Position numbers and translations under genes: made by a program. The notes under the pieces were generated by a model. The model ran no database searches and was not told the origin of the DNA. It saw nothing but the letters and a program-made list of their open reading frames with translations. DNA of 6,054 nucleotides from Pseudomonadota bacterium (GTDB taxonomy: Bacteria > Pseudomonadota > Alphaproteobacteria > Sphingomonadales > Sphingomonadaceae), in NCBI GenBank assembly GCA_030271565.1, contig JARXKR010000134.1, positions 1 through 6,054 on the forward strand. Reading direction: 5' to 3'. Of this stretch, positions 1-5,647 are shown one piece after another (the first letter of the stretch is position 1; every line of letters starts with the position of its first letter).

Positions 1-548
1 CCGTGTCGATCTGGGTCTCGGACTATACCCGCGCCGCGCCCGGCGGCACCGGCGCAGCCAAGTGCGGCGGCAATTACGCTGCCAGTCTGGTCCCGACCAA
101 GGAAGCTTTCGCGCGCGGCCACGACCAGGTGCTGTTCCTCGATGCCGCAGAGCACAAATGGGTCGAGGAACTGGGCGGCATGAACCTGTTTTTCGTGTTC
201 GCTGACGGCAGCATCTCCACGCCCCCGCTAACCGGCACAATCCTCCCCGGGGTCACCCGCGACAGCCTGATCGTGCTCGCCCGTGATGAGGGCCTGACCG
301 TGCGCGAAGATCGCTACAGCCTCGACGCCTGGCGCGGCGATGCCGCCTCGGGCAATCTGATCGAAGTGTTCGCCTGCGGCACGGCTGCGGTGGTGACCCC
401 GGTCGGCACAGTCGCCGACCGCGACGGCGAATTCACCATCGGCAGCGGCGGCCCCGGCCAGCTCACCGGCAAACTCAAGGCGCGGTTAACGGCGATCCAA
501 CGCGGCGAAGCGCCCGATCCGCATGGCTGGGTGGTAAGGTTGGGCTAG
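1..548 (+). CDS. ilvE: Branched-chain amino acid aminotransferase, C-terminal part (5' end outside window)
   Basis: This PLP enzyme (fold type IV, EC 2.6.1.42) transfers the amino group between leucine, isoleucine or valine and 2-oxoglutarate in the cytoplasm, the last step of branched-chain amino acid synthesis. The reading frame is open from the window edge; the GTG at 3 is read as an internal Val, since family members run to about 300-370 residues and only about 181 are present. Numbered from that Val, the motif GGTGAAKCGGNY carries the PLP Schiff-base lysine (K20). WVEELGGMN supplies the conserved Glu (E56) that contacts the PLP ring nitrogen. TPPLTGTILPGVTRDSL (73-89), the phosphate-binding GTAAVVTPV (126-134) and the terminal HGWVVR are all typical. 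The gene ends with TAG at 546-548, two bases before a large palindrome. The family call is firm; which amino acid it prefers in vivo cannot be seen. Confidence 0.95.
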   Translation, partial: VSIWVSDYTRAAPGGTGAAKCGGNYAASLVPTKEAFARGHDQVLFLDAAEHKWVEELGGMNLFFVFADGSISTPPLTGTILPGVTRDSLIVLARDEGLTVREDRYSLDAWRGDAASGNLIEVFACGTAAVVTPVGTVADRDGEFTIGSGGPGQLTGKLKARLTAIQRGEAPDPHGWVVRLG

Positions 549-550
549 AG

Positions 551-680
551 ACCCCTCCGTCTGGCCTGCGGCCAGCCACCTCCCCATTGCTGCGCAACAG
601 GGAGGATTTAGAGGCCACCTCAAATCCTCCCTGTTGCGCAGCAATGGGGAGGTGGCATCGCGGAGCGATGACGGAGGGGT
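551..680. repeat. 130-bp cloverleaf palindrome between convergent genes
   Basis: Every base is accounted for by a folded structure. The outer stem pairs 551-560 with 671-680 (10/10). The left side hairpin is 561-575 (6-bp stem, loop TGC) and the right one is 656-670 (6-bp stem, loop GGA). The central stem pairs 576-609 with 622-655 (34/34) and continues, after a one-base bulge at 610, as a 4-bp tip 611-614/618-621 with loop CCA. The junction leaves no unpaired bases. The element starts 2 bp after the ilvE stop and ends 23 bp before the stop of the opposing oxidoreductase gene, so it could act as a two-way transcription barrier, although no T-tract follows. No gene lies within it. It resembles the dispersed intergenic palindromes common in sphingomonads; copy number is unknown. 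Confidence 0.93.
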
Positions 681-703
681 AATGTTCGAAGGCAGGCCCT
701 AAC

Positions 704-1846
704 TTATGGCAGAAGCGGATACGCAGCCACCACCGCTTCAGCAATCGCCAGCTCAGCGAACAAGGGCCGAAACTCGGCCAGCGTCAGCTCTTCGCCTCCA
801 TCGCGTGCACCAGCTCGAACCGTGCCCGCCGCGATTTTTCGGGCAAGCAGCTGTGCGGCGAGGACCGGCACTTCGGGACCATCGCCGCGCTCGGCGATCA
901 AGGTCCAGCGGGCGCGGCTAGGCGCACCATCGCGGGACCCACGCAGTTCAACCGCCATTGCGGAACGGTCGCTGCACAGCCACGCGGTCAGGCGCTGGAG
1001 CCGGTGGAGGAACGGCGCGAGCGGCACCAGCGAGCGCAGCCAGCCCCATTGAACAAGCCAGCTCATGAGCCAGATACCCAGCAACTGAAATGCAAACTCC
1101 GGCCCGGCACGGAAGGTTACGGCTGGGCGGCCAGCGACCCGCTGGGGCAGCAACGCGTGGTCGGGCACATCGACCAGCGCGACCAGCCGGGATAGCTGCG
1201 GTCGCAAGCCGATCTGGAACCGCTCGCGTCGCAGCATGCGCCAGCCGATTAGTTCGCGCCAAGCAACCCCGTCCCACAGCGGCAGTGGCTTGCCCGCATA
1301 GCTCAGGATCGAGGCCGCCACCGAAGCCCCGGCCGTCGCGCGATCCGAAGCGCTGATCGCAAGGTCGATTTGCGCCACGGTATCGAACTTCGCCGCCAGT
1401 TCGCGCACGACTGCACCCGACAGCGCCGGAACGCTCGATGCACCGCTGATCACTTGCACTCCTGCGACGCGAGCTGCAGCATCGAGCACGCCGATCCCGC
1501 AGACGAATTCGCGGCCATCGGCAAGATCAAGGTAAGCAACTCCCGCCGCGATGCAGGCCTGCGGCACTGCATAGCTTGAACCTTGGAATGGCCCAGCAGC
1601 ATCGATCAACAGCATGGGGCGGGCCTGATCAAAGAGCGGTCCCAGATCGCCATTGCGGTCGGCTGCGATACCTTCGGCACCCGGCACCGTGGCTGCAAAG
1701 GCCTGCGCCTTGGCCAGGTTCCGTCCCGCCACAATCACCTGCCACCCATCTCCAGTCAGCCGCCGCGCGAGCCGCGCTCCAAACCCGCCGTAACCGCCTA
1801 GCACGATCACGCGCAGGCCTCGTCCCGGGGGTCCGGGCTGGGTCAC
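704..1846 (-). CDS. Saccharopine-dehydrogenase-like NAD(P)-binding oxidoreductase
   Basis: A 380-residue protein with an N-terminal Rossmann domain of the saccharopine dehydrogenase NADP-binding family. Visible features are beta-1 plus the glycine-rich loop VIVLGGYGGFG (13-23), VIVAGRN (37-43) at the end of beta-2, where adenosine-ribose specificity is set, and IDAAGPFQG (81-89) and YLDLADG (105-111), both typical of the family. It is unlikely to be a true lysine-pathway enzyme: relatives are mostly uncharacterised, and residues 250-285 (for example LLGIWLMSWLVQWGWL) are strongly hydrophobic, suggesting membrane association. The start is GTG at 1846-1844. It forms GTGA with the stop of the upstream DUF4166 gene, and GGAG lies 5 nt before it, so translation is probably coupled. 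It is the last gene of a three-gene operon. Substrate unknown; redox use of NAD(P) is inferred from the fold. Confidence 0.88.
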   Translation of the reverse strand: MTQPGPPGRGLRVIVLGGYGGFGARLARRLTGDGWQVIVAGRNLAKAQAFAATVPGAEGIAADRNGDLGPLFDQARPMLLIDAAGPFQGSSYAVPQACIAAGVAYLDLADGREFVCGIGVLDAAARVAGVQVISGASSVPALSGAVVRELAAKFDTVAQIDLAISASDRATAGASVAASILSYAGKPLPLWDGVAWRELIGWRMLRRERFQIGLRPQLSRLVALVDVPDHALLPQRVAGRPAVTFRAGPEFAFQLLGIWLMSWLVQWGWLRSLVPLAPFLHRLQRLTAWLCSDRSAMAVELRGSRDGAPSRARWTLIAERGDGPEVPVLAAQLLARKIAAGTVRAGARDGGEELTLAEFRPLFAELAIAEAVVAAYPLLP

Positions 1847-2520
1847 TGCTGCTCCACGCTGGGCTGGTCGGCGAAAAGTCCCACCTGATGGATCATCTGG
1901 CCAAAAAGCGGATGGCGCAGATCGAGCACGAACAGGAAGTTGCCACTCCCCCGATCCAGATGATCGATTTGCAATGCGCCCGGTTCAAGCCAGCGCGGCA
2001 GGCGCAACCGAACCAGGCCGAATTTGATGAAATAGTGATCGCTGGCAAAGCAAATACCTTCGGCGCTGCCGGCTACCTTGAGCGCGATACCGATGCCGAA
2101 CCCGACGTATTCCTCCAGACCCGTAGGACCAGAGAACATCTTCGCGCTGTGGATCACCTGCGGGAATCCGCCGCGCCGGGCATAAACCCGCGTCCACACC
2201 TGTCCGCCGCTTGGCGCGTGCTCGGTAACGGTCACTACTGCGGCCGCGCCGCCACCCCGATCAAGCGGAAGCGGTGCGCCGATCAAACGGCACATCTGCG
2301 CGAGCAACCACCCGGCCCGGCTCAGACGGCATTCGGTGATCATGCCGGAATAGCTGACCGACTGGCCTTGCAAGTAGCGTTTGGAGAAGCGCTGGCGGAC
2401 GGGGTCTGGCAACCGCATCCATTGCTCCGACCCGAGCAATGCGCAAAACCGCAGATCGCCCAATGCATCGTCTGGTTCATGCCGAAGCGGCGTTTGCCGC
2501 ACGTGTGCCAGCTTGCCCAT
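1843..2520 (-). CDS. DUF4166 domain-containing protein
   Basis: A 225-residue protein that matches the DUF4166 family along nearly its whole length; the family has no established biochemical role. Recognisable pieces in order are WMRLPDPVRQRFSKR (34-48), the LIGAPLPL segment (79-86), GGQVWTRVY (105-113), GFPQVIHSAKMFSGPTGLEEYVG (118-140, with the GPTGLEE signature), RLPRWLEPG (173-181) and the C-terminal LDLRHPLFGQMIHQ (199-212). No signal peptide or clear membrane helix is visible, so it is probably cytoplasmic or peripheral. The ATG at 2520-2518 is preceded by AAGGA about 10 nt upstream, inside the end of the regulator gene, and the gap to that gene is 4 nt. The stop overlaps the GTG of the downstream oxidoreductase. 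From memory, DUF4166 occurs beside or fused to saccharopine-dehydrogenase-like domains, which supports a joint function; the activity itself is unknown. Confidence 0.88.
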   Translation of the reverse strand: MGKLAHVRQTPLRHEPDDALGDLRFCALLGSEQWMRLPDPVRQRFSKRYLQGQSVSYSGMITECRLSRAGWLLAQMCRLIGAPLPLDRGGGAAAVVTVTEHAPSGGQVWTRVYARRGGFPQVIHSAKMFSGPTGLEEYVGFGIGIALKVAGSAEGICFASDHYFIKFGLVRLRLPRWLEPGALQIDHLDRGSGNFLFVLDLRHPLFGQMIHQVGLFADQPSVEQQ

Positions 2521-2524
2521 TGCG

Positions 2525-3121
2525 CTAATTTCCTTCCGCGTCGCCCCTGCCGCCGACGAATTTCAGCAGCCCGACGACTTTCCCGCCCAGCTTGATCAGC
2601 CGCATGATCTGTGCCGGAGGCACCGCGATCATCTGGCGGTACCAGCCTTCGACCGTGTGGATGAAGCCGTGCATGTCGCTCAACTGCCGCCGCACTTCGG
2701 GAGGAAGCGGCCCGCCCGCATCGACTTGCGCCATGGCGGCGTCGATCGCCGCGAGCATCGGATCGATCTCGCGCTCCTTGCGGCCTTGCGCGACCTTGGA
2801 GGCCATCTGCCACATGTCGCGCTCGGCCTCGTAAAAATCGCGGCGATCACCGAGTACCGGAACGCGGCGGATCAGTTTCCAGTTCAACAATTCCTTGACG
2901 CTGTTCGACACGTTCGAGCGGGCGAGCCCGAGTTTGTCGGCGATCTCTTCCGCAGTCAGCGCGCGTTCGGATAGCAGCAGCAGCGCCTGGATCTGGGCAA
3001 CCGAACGGTTGACCCCCCACTGCCCGCCAAGATCACCCCAACGCAGCACGAATTCCTGCACCGCGGGATGAAGCTGATGCGACTCGCCTGTAATTTCTGT
3101 CATGACAGAACTCTCTGACAC
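2525..3121 (-). CDS. GbsR/MarR-family transcriptional regulator
   Basis: A 198-residue cytoplasmic DNA-binding protein of the GbsR type (a MarR-like winged helix followed by a helical C-terminal region). The winged helix spans about residues 36-110: LTAEEIADKLGLARSNVSNSVKELLNW (55-81) gives the helix-turn-helix with the recognition helix around 68-80, and RRVPVLGDRRDFYEAE (85-100) forms the wing and following strand. The C-terminal helices (110-190) probably dimerise or bind a ligand. Two starts are possible: GTG at 3121-3119, or ATG at 3103-3101, six codons in. Neither has a clear Shine-Dalgarno. The GTG is used here for length, but the ATG sits in the centre of a 16-bp palindrome and may be the true start. 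It is the first gene of the operon with DUF4166 and the oxidoreductase, so it is probably a local, self-regulating repressor. The choline role known for Bacillus GbsR cannot be assumed. Confidence 0.88.
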   Translation of the reverse strand: MSESSVMTEITGESHQLHPAVQEFVLRWGDLGGQWGVNRSVAQIQALLLLSERALTAEEIADKLGLARSNVSNSVKELLNWKLIRRVPVLGDRRDFYEAERDMWQMASKVAQGRKEREIDPMLAAIDAAMAQVDAGGPLPPEVRRQLSDMHGFIHTVEGWYRQMIAVPPAQIMRLIKLGGKVVGLLKFVGGRGDAEGN

Positions 3122-3138
3122 AAACGGTCATGAGTCAA
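3095..3138 (-). promoter_or_regulatory. Candidate operator/promoter of the regulator operon
   Basis: TTCTGTCATGACAGAA at 3095-3110 is a perfect 16-bp palindrome, the form expected of a dimeric winged-helix repressor site. Its core GTCATGA recurs at 3127-3133, 28 bp away centre to centre. On the minus strand TTGACT (3138-3133) resembles a -35 box, but no convincing -10 hexamer lies at 16-18 bp spacing. If TTGACT is used, transcription would begin close to the ATG at 3103, giving a leaderless or very short leader. Self-regulation is inferred from position only. Confidence 0.4.
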
Positions 3139-3319
3139 GCGCCTTGCCGAGCCGTGCGGCCATGCAGGTGGTAACCATCGCCGAACTGATCCACGGTCCC
3201 CCGCCCAAGCTGCCGCCGCTTATCAGCCCGGTGAAAAGACATCGCGGGTCGAGACGCGGGCTAGCCACCAGCAGGGGTCGCAGGGGACTTTGATTTGAAG
3301 GGGAAGGCTTCTGAAGAGT

Positions 3320-3425
3320 CTCCCCCCTTTGGGGGAGGTGCCCCGCCGTAGGTGGGCCGGAGGGGGAACCCGGCGCACAGGCTCCCTCCGCCTCGCTTCG
3401 CTCGGCACCTCCCCCAGAGGGGGAG
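3320..3425. repeat. Composite palindromic repeat, related to the one at 551-680 but inverted in arrangement
   Basis: The outer stem pairs 3331-3342 with 3404-3415 (12/12) and extends through 3320-3330 and 3416-3425 with one G-T wobble and one bulged C. Inside are a left side hairpin at 3343-3355 (5 bp including one wobble, loop GTA), a central stem 3358-3364/3384-3390 (7/7) with a 19-base loop, and a weak right side hairpin around 3394-3402. The modules match the first repeat: GGGGAGGTG, then a roughly 15-base hairpin, then CGGAGGGG. Here the GGAGGTG part forms the outer stem and CGGAGGG the inner one, the reverse of the first element. It sits in the non-coding gap upstream of yghU. Confidence 0.87.
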
Positions 3426-3596
3426 TATCTTGCCCGATCCGCGCCACTCGCTCTGCCTCCGCCTTGCCGCCCTGACCCCCATCTTTCCTACATCCACCGA
3501 ACCTGCCAAGCTGGGCGCATGGCGCAATCTTTCCGCATCGAAGCAACGTACCGGTCATGCTTGAACCAGCACCGGCGTTGCCGCCGCATGTTCTAC

Positions 3597-3618
3597 GTGT
3601 AAACTTCGTGTAAACTTC
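3597..3618 (+). repeat. Tandem 11-bp direct repeat upstream of yghU
   Basis: GTGTAAACTTC occurs twice in perfect tandem at 3597-3607 and 3608-3618. The unit length is about one helical turn, so two copies would present the same face of the DNA to a protein. The repeat lies 24-45 bp before the yghU start and may overlap its promoter: TTGCCG at 3578-3583 and TAAACT at 3600-3605 (16-bp spacing) is a weak -35/-10 candidate. It could be an activator or repressor site, or a chance duplication. Confidence 0.6.
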
Positions 3619-3641
3619 TTCCGAATCGTCGAGGATTAACA

Positions 3642-4505
3642 ATGACCGATCCCGAATACACACCCCCCGCCGTCTGGACCTGGAACAAGGAGAACGGCGG
3701 GCGCTTTGCCGCGATCAACCGGCCAACTTCCGGCGCGCAGTCTGAGCGCAAGTTGCCGCGCGGCAAGCACCCGTTCCAGCTCTATTCGCTGGGCACGCCC
3801 AACGGGATGAAAGTCACGATCATGTTCGAGGAGCTGCTCGCTGCCGGACACGGCGGGGCTGAGTACGATGCGTGGCTGATCAACATTGGCGAGGGCGACC
3901 AGTTCGGGTCAGACTTCGTCGCGATCAATCCCAATTCGAAGATCCCGGCGCTGCTCGACCTGTCGGGACCGGAACCGATCCGGCTGTTCGAAAGCGGCGC
4001 GATGCTGCTGCATCTGGCCGAGAAGTTCGGCGCGTTCATCCCGACCGATGCCAAGGGCCGGGCCGAATGCCTGAGCTGGCTGATGTGGCAGATGGGCAGC
4101 GCACCGTTCATCGGCGGCGGGTTCGGGCACTTCTATGCCTATGCCCCGGTCAAGATCGAATACGCGATCGACCGCTATTCGATGGAGACCAAGCGGCTGT
4201 TCGACGTGGCCGACAAGCGGCTGGCAGAGAGCCAGTACCTCGCCGGAGACACGCTCAGCATTGCCGATTTCGCCACTTTCCCGTGGCTCGGCGCGCTTTA
4301 TCGCGGGCTGGCTTATAACGATGCCAAGACCTTCCTTGCCCTCGATGAATACACCAATGTCGGGCGCTGGGTGATGGAGCTCAACAGCCGCCCCGCCACG
4401 CGGCGCGGGCTGGTGGTCAATCGCGGCCAGGGCGAGGAAGGCACCTTCCTGTCCGAGCGCCACGACGCGAGCGATTTCGACAAGCTCAATCCCGGTACCA
4501 TTTGA
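3642..4505 (+). CDS. yghU: YghU-type glutathione S-transferase / disulfide-bond oxidoreductase
   Basis: A complete 287-residue cytoplasmic protein, about the same length as Escherichia coli YghU (288) and similar along its whole length, including the N-terminal extension VWTWNKENGGRFAAINRPTSG (11-31) that precedes the thioredoxin fold. YghU belongs to the nu-class glutathione transferases, which bind two glutathiones per active site and reduce disulfide bonds and organic peroxides. Key parts are QLYSLGTPNGMKVTIM (46-61, the TPNG glutathione-site loop), NPNSKIPAL (96-104, cis-Pro at 102), ESGAMLLHLAEKFG (117-130), then the helical C-domain with GGGFGHFYAYAPVKIEYA (158-175) and the folding motif LSIADFATFPW (205-215). 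The tail SERHDASDF (271-279) is also characteristic. ATG at 3642 is preceded by GAGGA at 3631-3635, six bases away. It stands alone on this strand, with tRNA-Gln 53 bp downstream. It probably supports thiol and peroxide homeostasis. Confidence 0.95.
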   Translation: MTDPEYTPPAVWTWNKENGGRFAAINRPTSGAQSERKLPRGKHPFQLYSLGTPNGMKVTIMFEELLAAGHGGAEYDAWLINIGEGDQFGSDFVAINPNSKIPALLDLSGPEPIRLFESGAMLLHLAEKFGAFIPTDAKGRAECLSWLMWQMGSAPFIGGGFGHFYAYAPVKIEYAIDRYSMETKRLFDVADKRLAESQYLAGDTLSIADFATFPWLGALYRGLAYNDAKTFLALDEYTNVGRWVMELNSRPATRRGLVVNRGQGEEGTFLSERHDASDFDKLNPGTI

Positions 4506-4517
4506 CACTTGGCGCGG

Positions 4518-4545
4518 TTGCCATGCCCGCGCCCTCTGCTATGAG
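4518..4545 (+). promoter_or_regulatory. Probable promoter of tRNA-Gln
   Basis: TTGCCA at 4518-4523 and TATGAG at 4540-4545, separated by 16 bp, form a reasonable housekeeping sigma-factor promoter. Initiation would fall near 4552, about 7 bp before the mature tRNA 5' end. The pairing is by eye; the nearer-consensus TTGACA at 4502-4507 has no -10 at a suitable distance. Confidence 0.5.
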
Positions 4546-4558
4546 CGCGCGTCGCTGT

Positions 4559-4633
4559 TGGGGCGTCGCCAAGTGGTAAGGCACCGGTTTTTGGTACCGG
4601 CATTCGGAGGTTCGAATCCTCCCGCCCCAGCCA
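4559..4633 (+). tRNA. tRNA-Gln(TTG)
   Basis: A 75-nt cloverleaf with all expected parts. The acceptor stem 4559-4565/4623-4629 is 7/7, with discriminator G4630 and encoded CCA at 4631-4633. The anticodon stem is CCGGT 4584-4588/ACCGG 4596-4600 around the loop TTTTGGT, placing the anticodon TTG at 4591-4593 (reads CAA, and CAG by wobble). The T arm is GGAGG-TTCGAAT-CCTCC at 4606-4622. The first base pair T-A and the D-arm CGCCAAGTGGTAAGGCA are typical of bacterial glutamine tRNAs. No copy of its 3' end is seen elsewhere in the window, so there is no sign that it serves as an integration site here. Confidence 0.98.
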
Positions 4634-4686
4634 GCGCGCATGGCTGATGGCAGCGTTGTCCTGCGGGAAGTGATGGTCCAGTTGCG

Positions 4687-5589
4687 CTAGGGGCTTGCCG
4701 AAAGAGCAGCCTGGCCAGCCGCGCGTTGCTGCTCGAGCGCCAGCTGATCGGCTTCCGCCTTGGCCAGATCGCCGCGTTGCTTGTCGACCATCGATTGATA
4801 TGCGCGGCTCGTGTTTCCCGCCGCAGCAAGATCGTGAGCGGCCGCCCGCGCGGCCTCCTGCTTGCCCGCATTGCCCGGCGCAGCTTCGGCTGCGGACCTG
4901 GCCTTGGCCGCCTTGGCCCGCGCATTTGCCTCAACCTGCCGGGCATTGGTGAGGCGCGGTTCACCAAAGGCCACGCCTTCGCGGGCGAGCTTGATCCGGT
5001 AGCCGAGGACGTCGCCTGGCTTGTGGCAGTACTGCGCTACCGGATCGATCCAGCGCTGCGGTTCGACCAGTTGCAAGGTCGAGATGCGCGGCTGCTGCTT
5101 GGTCATGTTGAAAGTTGCCTGATACGTGCCGACCACCTGGCCGTTGCCATCGCGCACGTGCCATTGCCCCACCGCGGTCAGGCCGTCACCGGCCAGCGCA
5201 TATCCAGCCGGTTCGGTTACCAGATCGCTGCCCTGAACGACGAACGGATCCTTGATCGAACCCAGCGTCTTCTTGTCGAGCACGGTGGTGCCGAAAGTCC
5301 AGTGGGCGTGCTTGTCGACCAGGAAGAAGCCGAGCGGAGACCCTCCGCTGCTCAGTGAGTCCCAATATCCGCGAATCTGCGTCATCGCTACCTGCTTGGT
5401 CGCCGCAACAGCGTTGGCGGCAGGCGGCGTGCCTTTCTGGCAGGCTACGTCGCTGGGCATGTTGCCAAGCTGGTTGATCAACTGCAGCGTCGAAAAATAA
5501 GCGCCGTAATACTGCGCCTGAGCCTGACCAGGCCAAGTAAGCTGCGCAGCCAATGCTGCAGCGATTGCTGCCGCGTGACGAAATCGCAT
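4687..5589 (-). CDS. Secreted hypothetical protein with Ala-rich helical C-terminus
   Basis: A 300-residue protein of no family I can name with confidence. The first 25 residues form a classical signal peptide: basic start MRFRH, hydrophobic AAAIAAALAA, and cleavage likely after AQA at 23-25, so the product is probably periplasmic. Residues 27-195 form a globular part with mixed alpha/beta character. Its segment GQWHVRDGNGQVVGTYQATFNM (141-162) loosely recalls SnoaL/NTF2-like sheets, a weak impression only. C50 and C188 are the only cysteines and could pair. From about 213 to 292 it becomes rich in Ala, Lys, Glu, Arg and Gln, probably long helices or a coiled coil. The ATG at 5589-5587 has AGGGGG 8 nt upstream. 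It lies 58 nt downstream of the CocE-like gene on the same strand, so cotranscription is possible, though a weak promoter (TTGGCA 5635-5630, TACTTG 5613-5608) may serve it separately. Confidence 0.8.
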   Translation of the reverse strand: MRFRHAAAIAAALAAQLTWPGQAQAQYYGAYFSTLQLINQLGNMPSDVACQKGTPPAANAVAATKQVAMTQIRGYWDSLSSGGSPLGFFLVDKHAHWTFGTTVLDKKTLGSIKDPFVVQGSDLVTEPAGYALAGDGLTAVGQWHVRDGNGQVVGTYQATFNMTKQQPRISTLQLVEPQRWIDPVAQYCHKPGDVLGYRIKLAREGVAFGEPRLTNARQVEANARAKAAKARSAAEAAPGNAGKQEAARAAAHDLAAAGNTSRAYQSMVDKQRGDLAKAEADQLALEQQRAAGQAALSASP

Positions 5590-5647
5590 CGAAATTGCCC
5601 CCTACGCCAAGTACCTGGGCACAGTCTGTTGCCAATTCTGCTGCAGG

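Larger units (their letters stand above)
3122..3641. other. Intergenic region without a convincing gene
   Basis: About 520 bp between two divergent genes (regulator on minus, yghU on plus). It contains the palindromic repeat at 3320-3425, the tandem 11-bp repeat at 3597-3618, and presumably the promoters of both genes. 3426-3520 is pyrimidine-rich on the plus strand with no obvious structure. A 46-codon minus-strand frame (3128-3268, GTG start, no Shine-Dalgarno) ends just ahead of the regulator but has no recognised family. The longer frames here run through the palindrome and are not believable genes. Confidence 0.7.

Noticed and set aside
1576..2595. A long plus-strand open frame of 339 codons.
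   Set aside because: It is antisense to the DUF4166 and oxidoreductase genes, both of which show clear family motifs and coupled spacing. The frame reads as low-complexity Arg/Pro/Ala/His text, as expected from the opposite strand of GC-rich genes.
551..3425. The two palindromic elements as a CRISPR array or as ends of one transposon enclosing the operon between them.
   Set aside because: There are no regularly spaced direct repeats with unique spacers. The two elements are each complete palindromes of different length and arrangement, and there is no transposase between them.
3519..3602. A 27-codon plus-strand frame upstream of yghU, considered as a leader peptide.
   Set aside because: No Shine-Dalgarno, no run of regulatory codons, and no attenuator-like hairpins between it and yghU.
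3223..3663. A 146-residue minus-strand frame beginning MCIRDR, a peptide often seen when Nextera adapter sequence contaminates an assembly.
   Set aside because: The underlying DNA (GTGTGTATTCGGGATCGG on the minus strand) is not the adapter sequence; it is the antisense of the first codons of yghU. The frame also runs through the palindromic repeat and matches no family.
4502..4507. A consensus TTGACA overlapping the yghU stop, considered as the tRNA promoter -35.
   Set aside because: The positions 16-18 bp downstream contain only GC-rich sequence with no -10 resemblance; the TTGCCA/TATGAG pair closer to the tRNA fits better.
3909..4508. A 199-codon minus-strand frame.
   Set aside because: It lies wholly antisense to yghU, whose full-length family match is unmistakable.
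4606..4633. 3' end of tRNA-Gln as a prophage or island attachment site.
   Set aside because: No second copy of the 3' end appears in the window and no integrase or phage-like gene is nearby.
4726..5358. A 210-codon plus-strand frame.
   Set aside because: It is antisense to the secreted protein gene, which has a proper signal peptide and Shine-Dalgarno; this frame has neither.
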